A DNA stretch of 13,559 bases from an uncultured Pirellula sp. (GTDB lineage Bacteria > Planctomycetota > Planctomycetia > Pirellulales > Pirellulaceae), in the NCBI GenBank assembly GCA_903837255.1, contig CAILTZ010000134.1, forward strand, positions 1 through 13,559, written 5' to 3'. The notes below the pieces were generated by a model. That model saw nothing but the letters and a program-made list of their open reading frames with translations, had not been told where the DNA came from and did not search any database. Each line of letters opens with the position of its first letter. Position 1 is the first letter of the stretch. This document shows positions 7,573 to 13,559 of the stretch, piece after piece. The translations under genes and the position numbers were made by a program.

Positions 7573-8496
7573 TTAGAACAGTTCGTCGAGTTCTTTTTTG
7601 GAGAAGGCGTGTAGCCACGCGGTTTGGCTGTCGACTTGGTCGGTTTTGCCCAGGGCCTCACAAATCCGCAAGCGGTGGTAGTGGAGCGTTGCGACCATAT
7701 CGAGCATTTCGGGCAGCCCGCGGGAGAGCTCTGGGAACTCGTCCAGCAGTGCATCGATTCCCCAGCCTTTGGGTTTCCCCGCAGCTTCCTGGCCGGCTTG
7801 GGCCTGAAGCTCGTTCATGCGGTTCAAGCACATTTCGAGTTTGCTGTTGGAGTTCCAAGTTTCGAGAAGCTTCGCGAGGGATTTGTCCATGACTTCTAGG
7901 GCCTCTTGGTTTCGACCTAGTCGATGAAGCACCCAGCCTTTGGTGTCAAGAAAGGACTCGTTTTCCATTGCTTTGATGGCCGAGTCAATTTCCACGAGAG
8001 CTTGATCGAGGTCGCTGCCGGCGAGTGCTCTCATGTAGGCGATTTGATTGTTCTGTGTTGGGGTGCGTTGGTCTTGTGGCGGCAAGTTCTCGATGAGGAT
8101 TCGGGCAGCCTGTTGGAATTGTTTGCGGTTCGAAAGGAGCGAGGAGATTAAGAATGCGGCTTCGGAGCGCCCTTTTGGATTCTCGATCCGCCTGATCCTA
8201 TCTTCCCAAAGGCCGGCCATGAAATTCGATGAAGCAGCGCTTTCGTTGTTGGACTCGACTCGATCTACTTGTTTCAAAAAATTCTTGTCTTCGATCAAGT
8301 CAGGGGATTTTGCATAAGCCTCTTCGAGGAGCTTTTGGGCTTGTGCCACGTTGCCTTGATCGAATTCATTAGCCGCCTGGGCCAACATCCATCTTGCGGT
8401 GGTTGCTGGACCAAAGTAATCGGCCACGACAGGGGCAACGGGCAAAGAGATGGCCGCAAGGATGATCAATCTGTTGGCAAAGGTCGCTGAGCTCAT
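7573..8496 (-). CDS. TPR-like exported or membrane-anchored protein of unknown function
   Basis: A 307-residue protein I do not recognise by name. An N-terminal hydrophobic stretch (about residues 9-25, RLIILAAISLPVAPVVA) followed by DYFGP suggests a signal peptide or a membrane anchor, so the rest is outside the cytosol or at the membrane. The remainder is alpha-helical with TPR-like units: ARWMLAQAANEFDQGNVAQA (34-53), AAFLISSLLSNRKQFQQAAR and the clearest, DTKGWVLHRLGRNQEALEVM. Such repeats usually bind partner proteins. It lies upstream of gyrA on the same strand with a 182-bp gap holding an apparent gyrA promoter, and is divergent from hemL. No catalytic motif is visible. Intact, with a normal ATG start. 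Confidence 0.75.
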   Translation of the reverse strand: MSSATFANRLIILAAISLPVAPVVADYFGPATTARWMLAQAANEFDQGNVAQAQKLLEEAYAKSPDLIEDKNFLKQVDRVESNNESAASSNFMAGLWEDRIRRIENPKGRSEAAFLISSLLSNRKQFQQAARILIENLPPQDQRTPTQNNQIAYMRALAGSDLDQALVEIDSAIKAMENESFLDTKGWVLHRLGRNQEALEVMDKSLAKLLETWNSNSKLEMCLNRMNELQAQAGQEAAGKPKGWGIDALLDEFPELSRGLPEMLDMVATLHYHRLRICEALGKTDQVDSQTAWLHAFSKKELDELF

Positions 8497-8510
8497 CGTA
8501 TGGAATATGG

Positions 8511-8535
8511 GTTTTGTCTGGAGTGTTTTGTCTGG
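8511..8535. repeat. Two direct copies of an 11-bp sequence upstream of the TPR gene
   Basis: GTTTTGTCTGG occurs at 8511-8521 and again at 8525-8535, a 14-bp period, just 15 nt upstream of the TPR gene start in the TPR-hemL divergent gap (8497-8652). It may be a protein-binding site or leader element; no clear -10/-35 pair is visible in this gap on either strand. Confidence 0.45.
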
Positions 8536-8652
8536 TAGGATTTCTTTTTCTTGGATGTCCGTTGAATTATCTGTTGCAAAATGCGGTTAGGAAAGGCCAA
8601 GTCCCTCCATTCCGCGAATCCATCGTTGACCTCTGCTAGACAGTGTTGAGCT

Positions 8653-9950
8653 ATGAAAATCGATTTGTCCAGAAGCCACGCAGCCTTCGAGCGAGCCAAG
8701 CGTTTGATTCCAGGGGGAGTTAATTCCCCTGCAAGGGCCTTTGGGGCCGTCGGTGGCCATCCTCTGTTTATCGACAAGGCTCAAGGTGCGTACTTGTACG
8801 ACTGGATGGCAATCGTTTTATTGACTACATCGGCTCCTGGGGGCCGATGATTCTCGGGCATGCCCACGAGCAGGTGATCGAGGCGATCGTGCAAGCTGCC
8901 CAGCGGGGCACCTCGTACGGCGCGCCGACTCAGAACGAGTCTCGCATCGCAGAGCTAATTTTGCAAGCTTTTCCTAGCATGCAGCGGGTCAGATTGGTCA
9001 GTTCCGGAACCGAAGCCACGATGAGCGCCATCCGGGTGGCCCGTGGGCATACCGGTCGGGAGCGGTTGATCAAGTTCTCTGGCTGTTATCATGGCCACGT
9101 GGACTCTCTTTTAGTCTCCGCAGGTTCTGCAGCTGCAACCCTCGGTGTTCCGGACTCTCCTGGCGTTACCGCAGGGACTTCGCAGGACACGATTGTTCTC
9201 CAATACAATGACTGCGAGTCGCTCCGAAGGACACTTCAAGAACACGGCTCGAAGATCGCAGCCGTGATCCTCGAACCGATCGTAGGCAACATGGGGACCG
9301 TGGTCCCGACGGCTGAGTTTCTCAAAACCTTGCGCGAGGAGACTCTTCGTCATGGTGTCGTGCTGATTTTCGACGAAGTCATGACCGGGTTCCGGGTGGC
9401 TTACGGCGGTGCCCAGCAACTCTTTGGGATCGAGCCCGACATGACGACCCTCGGAAAGATTGTCGGCGGAGGTCTTCCCCTGGCAGCTTACGGAGGTCGG
9501 GCCGAGATCATGGACAATGTGATGCCAGCCGGTAAGGTCTATCAAGCCGGAACGCTTTCTGGCAATCCGTTGGCAACAGCGGCGGGTGCCAAAACCCTGG
9601 AATTGCTTCGTGACTCCCCGCCTTATGAGTACCTCGAAATGCTCGGCAAGAGGCTTGGAGATGGTCTACTGGCTGCGGCCCACGAGCACCGGATCGCTGC
9701 TCAAATGCAGAGGGTCGGCAGCATGATGACCCTGTTTTTCAACCCAGAGCCGGTGGTCGATTGGCCAACTGCCGATCGCTCGGATCGCAAGTTCTTTGCC
9801 AAGTACTTTTGGGGGCTCATCGAGCGAGGTGTTTATATGCCTTGCAGCCAGTTCGAAGCCTTGTTCTTTTCCCGGGCTCATACCCTTGAAGACATCGATC
9901 GGACGATCGAAGCAGCCCGGGAGGTTTTTGCCCAGAGTCGAGGGTTGTAA
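8653..9950 (+). CDS. hemL: Glutamate-1-semialdehyde 2,1-aminomutase, with a one-base frameshift
   Basis: PLP enzyme that isomerises glutamate-1-semialdehyde to 5-aminolevulinate, the precursor of all tetrapyrroles in the C5 pathway. The first 50 codons read [20 protein letters not shown] through GAYLYD. The frame then breaks at about 8803, and the rest continues one base out of phase as [22 protein letters not shown]. Adding one base gives 432 residues, the normal family length. Key parts: [33 protein letters not shown] and [10 protein letters not shown] with the PLP lysine near 269 (repaired numbering). Ends with TAA. It stands alone, divergent from the TPR gene and convergent with the SRP RNA gene. 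The lesion removes no conserved residue apart from one codon, so an assembly error or very recent mutation is likely. Confidence 0.93.
8803..8804 (+). other. hemL: Frameshift site in hemL (one base missing)
   Basis: The sequence reads GAC TG GAT GGC AAT CGT, where a three-base codon is expected between GAC and GAT (HemL usually reads D-x-D/E-G-N). Unrepaired, the upstream frame runs 15 more codons to TGA at 8848. The second open frame has an ATG at 8847, but that start would lack the first 65 residues. Confidence 0.9.
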
Positions 9951-9985
9951 ACAACAGACGGTTCTTTAAAAACAACAGGCTATGC

Positions 9986-10006
9986 AAAAAAAGTGCCCGT
10001 GAAAGG
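9986..10006 (-). terminator. Intrinsic terminator of the SRP RNA gene
   Basis: The 3' arm of the SRP closing stem (CCTTTCACGGGCAC on the - strand) runs directly into seven T residues (9992-9986), a standard stem plus U-tract arrangement. Confidence 0.75.
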
Positions 10007-10096
10007 CCCCCGCACAAGAGTATGACGCTTATGGCTGCTACACTTAAGTCCTGACCAGATTCACGCTTCCCCCTCGCGAGAGCCCTTCACGGGCAC
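9993..10096 (-). ncRNA. ffs: Bacterial small signal recognition particle RNA (4.5S type)
   Basis: About 104 nt in the hemL-kinase convergent gap, too short and non-coding for protein prediction. The - strand contains GGTCAGG then, after 10 nt, AGCAGCC, the conserved asymmetric and symmetric loop strands of SRP helix 8 that bind Ffh; E. coli 4.5S RNA has the same two strands also 10 nt apart. The ends pair as GTGCCCGTGAA-GG with CC-TTTCACGGGCAC (about 13 bp with one bulge), closing a rod-like hairpin, and a T-run follows. Inner pairing GUGA/UCAU flanks the motif. The 10 nt at the tip (ACUUAAGUGU) do not give the usual GGAA tetraloop. The RNA guides nascent membrane and secreted proteins to FtsY at the membrane. 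The exact 5' end is uncertain by several bases. Confidence 0.92.
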
Positions 10097-10110
10097 GCAA
10101 GTCACGGTTG

Positions 10111-10116
10111 AGTATA
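10111..10116 (-). promoter_or_regulatory. Probable -10 box of the SRP RNA gene
   Basis: TATACT on the - strand, 14 nt before the first paired base of the SRP RNA. No good -35 is seen. It suggests the RNA is transcribed on its own rather than only by read-through from the kinase gene, whose stop is 60 bp upstream. Confidence 0.45.
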
Positions 10117-10176
10117 GATCGCTTTGTGCATGGGGAAAGCCCAAAAGCTAGGCAAACCGCAAGGATTTCAGAAACA

Positions 10177-11103
10177 TCATGGTGATGTTTTCACGTTGCG
10201 CAACTGGCGCAGAAACGTGTCCATGTCGGGGGTGCGCATTTCCGGATTCGGATGCATCGCCGCCAGAACGGTGTTGGCCAGGACTTTGTCGATCTGTGGC
10301 ACAAGTTCGGCGATGTCGCGTGGTGGGGAGGTATCGTGTTGCAAAGCCGCCCTTCCGGTGGTGTCGGACATCTGCCATGGTAGGTCGAAACTGATCAGGT
10401 GGTAGCAAGTCACGGCGAAGGCAAAAATGTCTACTCTTTTATCGGTCGCTCGCCGACGGACGATTTCCGGGGACATGTACAAAGGTGTCCCGGTCCGGTT
10501 CCCTGGAACCATAAAGCCCTTGGTGGCGGGCAATGTCAGTCCAAAATCGATCAGCTTCACTCTGGTCATGTCCTTGGTAACGATATAGTTCCTCGGGCAG
10601 ACGTCTCGGTGGATGAACTCCTTGCGATGCAGGTAAGCTAGAGCCTCGGCCATCTGAGTGATCAGATCGAGCCGTTTACCGGCCAGCAGGTCCTCTTTGC
10701 GTTCGGCGATCAATTGGTGCAAGCCGGGTCCTTCGATGTATTCCATGACGATGAACTGCTGGCCACGGTTGGAGGACCCGTACTCGTAGGTTTGAACGAT
10801 GTTCGAGTGGGTCAACTGGATGGCGATTTCACCCTCGCTGGGCTTTTTCAATCCCTTGAAACGACTCTCGAAAAAATGGACCTTGTCGGAATCGCAGACT
10901 TTGACTCCAACAATGCGGTTATTGTGATAGCGATCTTTGGCTACAAAGAAGTTGCTCATCGTGCCTGAGATGGCCGACCTTATCCGCTCGAATCGGGCCT
11001 CGATATCGACCGATTTGCTGGCTTTTACCGGCTTGTCCTGGCCCGCAGGTTTGTCCTGGCCAGCACCGGCATTCTTCTTGAAAAGACTATCAAAAATACC
11101 CAT
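10177..11103 (-). CDS. Soluble Ser/Thr protein kinase with atypical HRDVCPRN loop
   Basis: A 308-residue Hanks-type kinase. Visible: VKVCD with the ATP-anchoring Lys68, helix C Glu92, hinge VMEYIEGPGL (119-128), catalytic loop HRDVCPRN (165-172) with Asp167 and Asn172, DFG (186-188), activation segment ending MSPE (210-213), Asp225 (VDIF) and Arg290. Every catalytic residue is present, so it should be active. The glycine-rich loop is degenerate (SAISGTMSNFFVAKD, 43-57) and the Lys normally found in HRDLKPxN is Cys169. The N-terminus (MGIFDSLFKK, then GQDKPAGQDKPV, encoded by an 18-bp repeat) looks disordered. There is no membrane helix or sensor domain, so substrate and signal are unknown. 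It has its own extended -10 promoter and is divergent from the ABC gene. Ends TGA. Confidence 0.9.
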   Translation of the reverse strand: MGIFDSLFKKNAGAGQDKPAGQDKPVKASKSVDIEARFERIRSAISGTMSNFFVAKDRYHNNRIVGVKVCDSDKVHFFESRFKGLKKPSEGEIAIQLTHSNIVQTYEYGSSNRGQQFIVMEYIEGPGLHQLIAERKEDLLAGKRLDLITQMAEALAYLHRKEFIHRDVCPRNYIVTKDMTRVKLIDFGLTLPATKGFMVPGNRTGTPLYMSPEIVRRRATDKRVDIFAFAVTCYHLISFDLPWQMSDTTGRAALQHDTSPPRDIAELVPQIDKVLANTVLAAMHPNPEMRTPDMDTFLRQLRNVKTSP

Positions 11104-11151
11104 CGGTCTCGGTTCACTCTAGCGGGCTCGGTCGAATTGCTTGTATGAGGT

Positions 11152-11160
11152 ATTATACCA
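11152..11160 (-). promoter_or_regulatory. Extended -10 promoter of the kinase gene
   Basis: The - strand reads TGGTATAAT, a perfect TGnTATAAT extended -10 element, about 49 nt before the kinase ATG. A -35 match is poor, which extended -10 promoters tolerate. The tandem repeats at 11163-11222 lie immediately upstream of it. Confidence 0.6.
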
Positions 11161-11162
11161 CA

Positions 11163-11222
11163 AGGCCCAAATGAAGAAGGCCCAATGAAATACGGCCCAA
11201 TGAAATACGACCCAGTGAAAGA
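11163..11222. repeat. Four imperfect 15-bp tandem repeats
   Basis: Four consecutive 15-bp units: AGGCCCAAATGAAGA, AGGCCCAATGAAATA, CGGCCCAATGAAATA and CGACCCAGTGAAAGA. The two central copies differ only in the first base. They fill the gap between the kinase -10 box and the ABC transporter gene. Possible roles are a regulator-binding array or simple slippage repeats; the sequence alone does not decide. Confidence 0.85.
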
Positions 11223-11227
11223 CTTGG

Positions 11228-11241
11228 TGATCCCAGGATCA
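11228..11241. promoter_or_regulatory. Palindrome, possible operator
   Basis: TGATCC-CA-GGATCA is a perfect 6-bp inverted repeat around two bases, 6 bp after the tandem repeats and upstream of the ABC gene. It has the size of a dimeric regulator site, but GATC-rich palindromes also arise by chance in this genome. Confidence 0.35.
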
Positions 11242-11366
11242 GGGGTTGCTGGGCTGAGATTTGCCGCAAAGGAACATGTCAATTGGAACTCGCAGCCAAA
11301 TCTAGTGTGACAACCCGTCGACTTCAACCCGCCCAAGAATCTGCCAGTAACCCTGGGCCGATCTCG

Positions 11367-12275
11367 ATGGCTTTGGAGGTCACCCAGGTCCGCAAGTCCT
11401 ACGCTGGCAACGAGGCTCTGCGGGGAGTGTCTTTCGGGATTCGAGCTGGCCAACGGTTGGCTTTGTTGGGCCCAAACGGTGCTGGAAAAACAACTTTGAT
11501 CCGCTGCATCAGTGGACGGGTCGAGGTCTCGGCGGGCGAAGTCAAGCTTTTTGGCAAGCGGCTTGGACAACCCAACGCGACGGCACAGTTGGGTGTGGTC
11601 CCGCAGGAGCTGGCGATCTACCCGGACCTTACGGCGCGAGAAAACCTCGAGTGCTTTGCTCGACTTCACGGCCTGCGGGGGCGCAAGCTTCATGATCGAG
11701 TCGACTGGGCTCTGCATTGGATCGGACTTCAAGACCGAGCGAGTGAATTGACGGCGAAATTCTCAGGCGGCATGAAGCGCCGAGTCAACATCGCCTGTGG
11801 AGTGATGCATGCTCCGGGCTTGCTACTGCTGGACGAACCGACGGTCGGTGTCGATCCACAAAGCCGCCAGCGAATCTTCGACATGCTCGATGAGCTCAAT
11901 GGAGTTGGAACGACGATCCTCTTGACGACCCATCATTTGGATGAGGCCGAGCAGCGGAGTGACCGGATCGTGATCATCGACCATGGCCAAGTCATTGCGG
12001 ATGGAACGATCGATGAGCTTTTGGATCAGACGATTGGCAAACAAAAGAGGGTGACTTTGGAAGTCGAGGGGACGGTGACCAAGCTTCCCGATGGGCTTGT
12101 GTTCCAACCCCAGACTGGCCGAATCGTCGGAGCTTGTCGGAATCTCGTTGACGAGCTTCCTCTCTGGATGGAGAGCTTAGCAAGAACCGGAGTTCGCATC
12201 AAAAACCTTGAGATGCAGACCCCAAATCTCCACCATGTTTTCTTGCACTTAACGGGCCGGGAACTCCGCGAGTAA
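11367..12275 (+). CDS. ABC transporter ATP-binding protein (ABC-2 / DrrA type)
   Basis: Nucleotide-binding subunit that powers an exporter-type permease. From ATG 11367 it is 302 residues: Walker [11 protein letters not shown]-loop VVPQE, signature FSGGMKRR, Walker [13 protein letters not shown] and H-loop TTHHLDEAE, followed by a C-terminal domain of about 90 residues typical of the DrrA/ABC-2 group. The frame is open further upstream, and TTG 11283 has AAAGGA 8 nt before it, which would add 28 low-complexity residues. I prefer 11367 because family proteins start two or three residues before the first strand ([12 protein letters not shown]). No permease gene follows: the next gene converges from the other strand 14 bp away. 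The cargo therefore cannot be inferred, and the partner must be encoded elsewhere. Confidence 0.9.
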   Translation: MALEVTQVRKSYAGNEALRGVSFGIRAGQRLALLGPNGAGKTTLIRCISGRVEVSAGEVKLFGKRLGQPNATAQLGVVPQELAIYPDLTARENLECFARLHGLRGRKLHDRVDWALHWIGLQDRASELTAKFSGGMKRRVNIACGVMHAPGLLLLDEPTVGVDPQSRQRIFDMLDELNGVGTTILLTTHHLDEAEQRSDRIVIIDHGQVIADGTIDELLDQTIGKQKRVTLEVEGTVTKLPDGLVFQPQTGRIVGACRNLVDELPLWMESLARTGVRIKNLEMQTPNLHHVFLHLTGRELRE

Positions 12276-12289
12276 CGGCTTAAAGCAAT

Positions 12290-13501
12290 CTACCAATTCC
12301 CTTGGATGAAGCGGGGCATGAGGTCCCAACCGTTGGGGATCTGCAAACCGCTTTGGGCTGCTGCGATCTCGTCGTAGCTGTTGGATCTGTCCGACGGAAT
12401 GCCCTTGCCAGCGATGGTAAAGGGGACCCAGCCGTGCGAATGTTTCTTGGTGCTCACTGGTGTAGGGTGGTCGGGAGTGATGAGAATTCGGTAATCGCCA
12501 TAGGTTTTCAAGGCTTGATGCAATGGCCCGACGATATCTCGATCGATCGCTTCGAGGGCTTTGACTTTCTCGTCAACGCGGCCTTCATGGCTGGCCTCAT
12601 CGGGAGCTTCGATGTGCACGCAGACTAAATCATGTTTTTCTAAGGCGGCGATGGCTGTGCGAGCTTTGGACCCATAGTCGGTATCGAGATAACCGGTCGC
12701 ACCTGGAGCCTCGATTCTTTCCCAGCCGACCAGAGCGGCGAGTCCTCGAAGCAGGTCCACGGCGGTGATCATCGCACCCTGCACTCCGAAGCGTTGGGCA
12801 AAGTTCTCCAGTGAGGGGGTTTTGCCCAACCCCCAAAGCCACAGGTGGGTGATCGGATGGCGAGCTTGTTGTTTTCGCAGAGCGTTGACGGGGTGGTTGC
12901 TCAGGACTTCTGCGCTGGTTTGCATCCACTCGGACAACAGATCGCAGCCTGGGCCGCGTGGAAAGTCGTCGATGATCGAATTGTCGGTTAGATCATGAGG
13001 GGCGCGCGTTCGGGTTTCCTTGGAGAACGGAGAAGCTTCCGTGGCTGGTCCTCGATAGATCAGCAGATTTCGGTAGCTGACCCCGGGTGTGAATTCCAGT
13101 CGGTCGTCAGCAAGAGTGTTTTGGACGGCTGCGAGAATCTCGCGAGCCTCTTGGTTGCTGGCGTGATCGGCGGTGAAGTCGACCATGATTTGATCGAGGA
13201 TCGTGACGGTATTGCACCGGATGGCCCAATCGTTGGGGCCCAAGACGATCCCTTGCGCGGCGGCTTCTATCGGTGCCCGCCCGGTAAAGAACCGGTTCGG
13301 ATCGTAGCCAAAGAGGGTCATGTTGGCCACTTCGCTACCTGCGGGCAGGTGTGCAGGGACGTTATCGGACTGACCGACGATGCCGGCTTGAGCCACCGCG
13401 TCCATGTTGGGGGTATGGGCTGCTTGAAGCGGGGTTTTTCCGCCCAGCGACTCGACCGGGTAGTCTGCACAACCGTCGGGGATGATGATGACGTATTTCA
13501 T
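12290..13501 (-). CDS. ApgM-type cofactor-independent phosphoglycerate mutase / proposed homoserine kinase
   Basis: A 403-residue alkaline-phosphatase-superfamily enzyme starting MKYVIIIPDGCADYPVESLG. Expected metal and nucleophile sites are visible: Asp9 in PDG, the probable nucleophile Ser56 in AGSEVANM, GRAPIEAAAQG (74-84), IEAPDEASHEG and the C-terminal TPDHPTPV with HSHGWVPF. The archaeal-type ApgM family interconverts 3- and 2-phosphoglycerate. The bacterial subgroup beginning MKY-IIIPDG-AD-P has also been proposed as a homoserine kinase in threonine synthesis (TIGRFAM group 'proposed homoserine kinase'), and this protein resembles that subgroup. Sequence alone does not decide between them. 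The start at 13501 fits the family; the frame is also open 19 codons upstream to the window edge. It converges with the ABC gene. Nothing recognisable lies in 13502-13559. Confidence 0.88.
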   Translation of the reverse strand: MKYVIIIPDGCADYPVESLGGKTPLQAAHTPNMDAVAQAGIVGQSDNVPAHLPAGSEVANMTLFGYDPNRFFTGRAPIEAAAQGIVLGPNDWAIRCNTVTILDQIMVDFTADHASNQEAREILAAVQNTLADDRLEFTPGVSYRNLLIYRGPATEASPFSKETRTRAPHDLTDNSIIDDFPRGPGCDLLSEWMQTSAEVLSNHPVNALRKQQARHPITHLWLWGLGKTPSLENFAQRFGVQGAMITAVDLLRGLAALVGWERIEAPGATGYLDTDYGSKARTAIAALEKHDLVCVHIEAPDEASHEGRVDEKVKALEAIDRDIVGPLHQALKTYGDYRILITPDHPTPVSTKKHSHGWVPFTIAGKGIPSDRSNSYDEIAAAQSGLQIPNGWDLMPRFIQGNW

Positions 13502-13559
13502 AGCTAGCGAGATTCGAGCCAGATCCTTGAAACCACCCAAAGCATGTAGCCGCTCCACC

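Noticed and set aside
8493..8777. 94-codon - strand frame across the TPR-hemL gap
   Set aside because: It lies antisense to the clearly conserved hemL N-terminus and ends in a low-complexity Lys-rich run.
9960..10176. The inverted repeat around the hemL-kinase gap as a bidirectional terminator or IS end
   Set aside because: The arms are the closing stem of the SRP RNA. No target duplication or transposase is present, and only the - strand side carries a T-run.
11185..11310. 41-codon small frame (MKYGPMKYDPVKDL...) starting within the tandem repeats, with AGAAGG just upstream
   Set aside because: The repeated peptide follows from the DNA repeat, the spacing to AGAAGG is short, and it has no similarity I recognise. 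Not supported without conservation or ribosome profiling.
11025..11732. 235-codon - strand frame containing YFIGP pentapeptide-like repeats
   Set aside because: It overlaps the kinase start and the ABC Walker A region. The pentapeptides are only the reverse reading of the 15-bp DNA repeats.

Overview
The window looks like a piece of a planctomycete chromosome, probably Pirellulales. This is inferred from protein style rather than a marker gene. GyrA carries the planctomycete-type reading [14 protein letters not shown] and [15 protein letters not shown], CysS has the inserted linker before a KISRS loop, there is a PTPMT1-like phosphatase, and Shine-Dalgarno signals are mostly weak or absent. 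The content is housekeeping plus signalling. I see no phage, transposon, CRISPR, tRNA or rRNA.

Layout, left to right. 1-242 (-) is the N-terminus of an exported protein, probably alpha-2-macroglobulin-like, that runs off the left edge. 343-1910 (-) is a two-gene phosphatase operon: a PP2C-type Ser/Thr phosphatase followed by a PTPMT1-like dual-specificity phosphatase. It is divergent from cysS (2151-3728, +), which has a clear TATAAT promoter. Converging on cysS is a (-) strand series: a TPR protein (8496-7573), gyrA (7390-4496), and a DPM1-like glycosyltransferase that overlaps the gyrA stop by ATGA. hemL (8653-9950, +) is divergent from the TPR gene. Between hemL and the next gene lies a small SRP RNA gene (about 10096-9993, -) with its own promoter-like -10 box and a U-tract terminator. 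Then come a soluble Ser/Thr kinase (11103-10177, -), a regulatory gap with four 15-bp tandem repeats and a palindrome, an ABC ATPase (+), and a convergent ApgM-type phosphoglycerate mutase or proposed homoserine kinase (13501-12290, -).

The two strongest anomalies are single-base lesions in housekeeping genes about 1.6 kb apart. gyrA has an in-frame TGA at 7184-7186, exactly where a conserved Arg (CGA) is expected. hemL lacks one base at about 8803. Everything else in both genes is intact, so assembly or sequencing error is the leading explanation; real mutation or recoding cannot be excluded from sequence alone.

Functionally the window covers translation and export (CysS, SRP RNA), DNA topology (GyrA), tetrapyrrole synthesis (HemL), lipid or envelope chemistry (PTPMT1-like phosphatase, polyprenol-phosphate glycosyltransferase, ABC ATPase) and reversible Ser/Thr phosphorylation (kinase, PP2C). 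I found no convincing new defence or biosynthetic system. The most notable items the obvious genes do not explain are the SRP RNA with an atypical apical loop and the repeat array upstream of the kinase.
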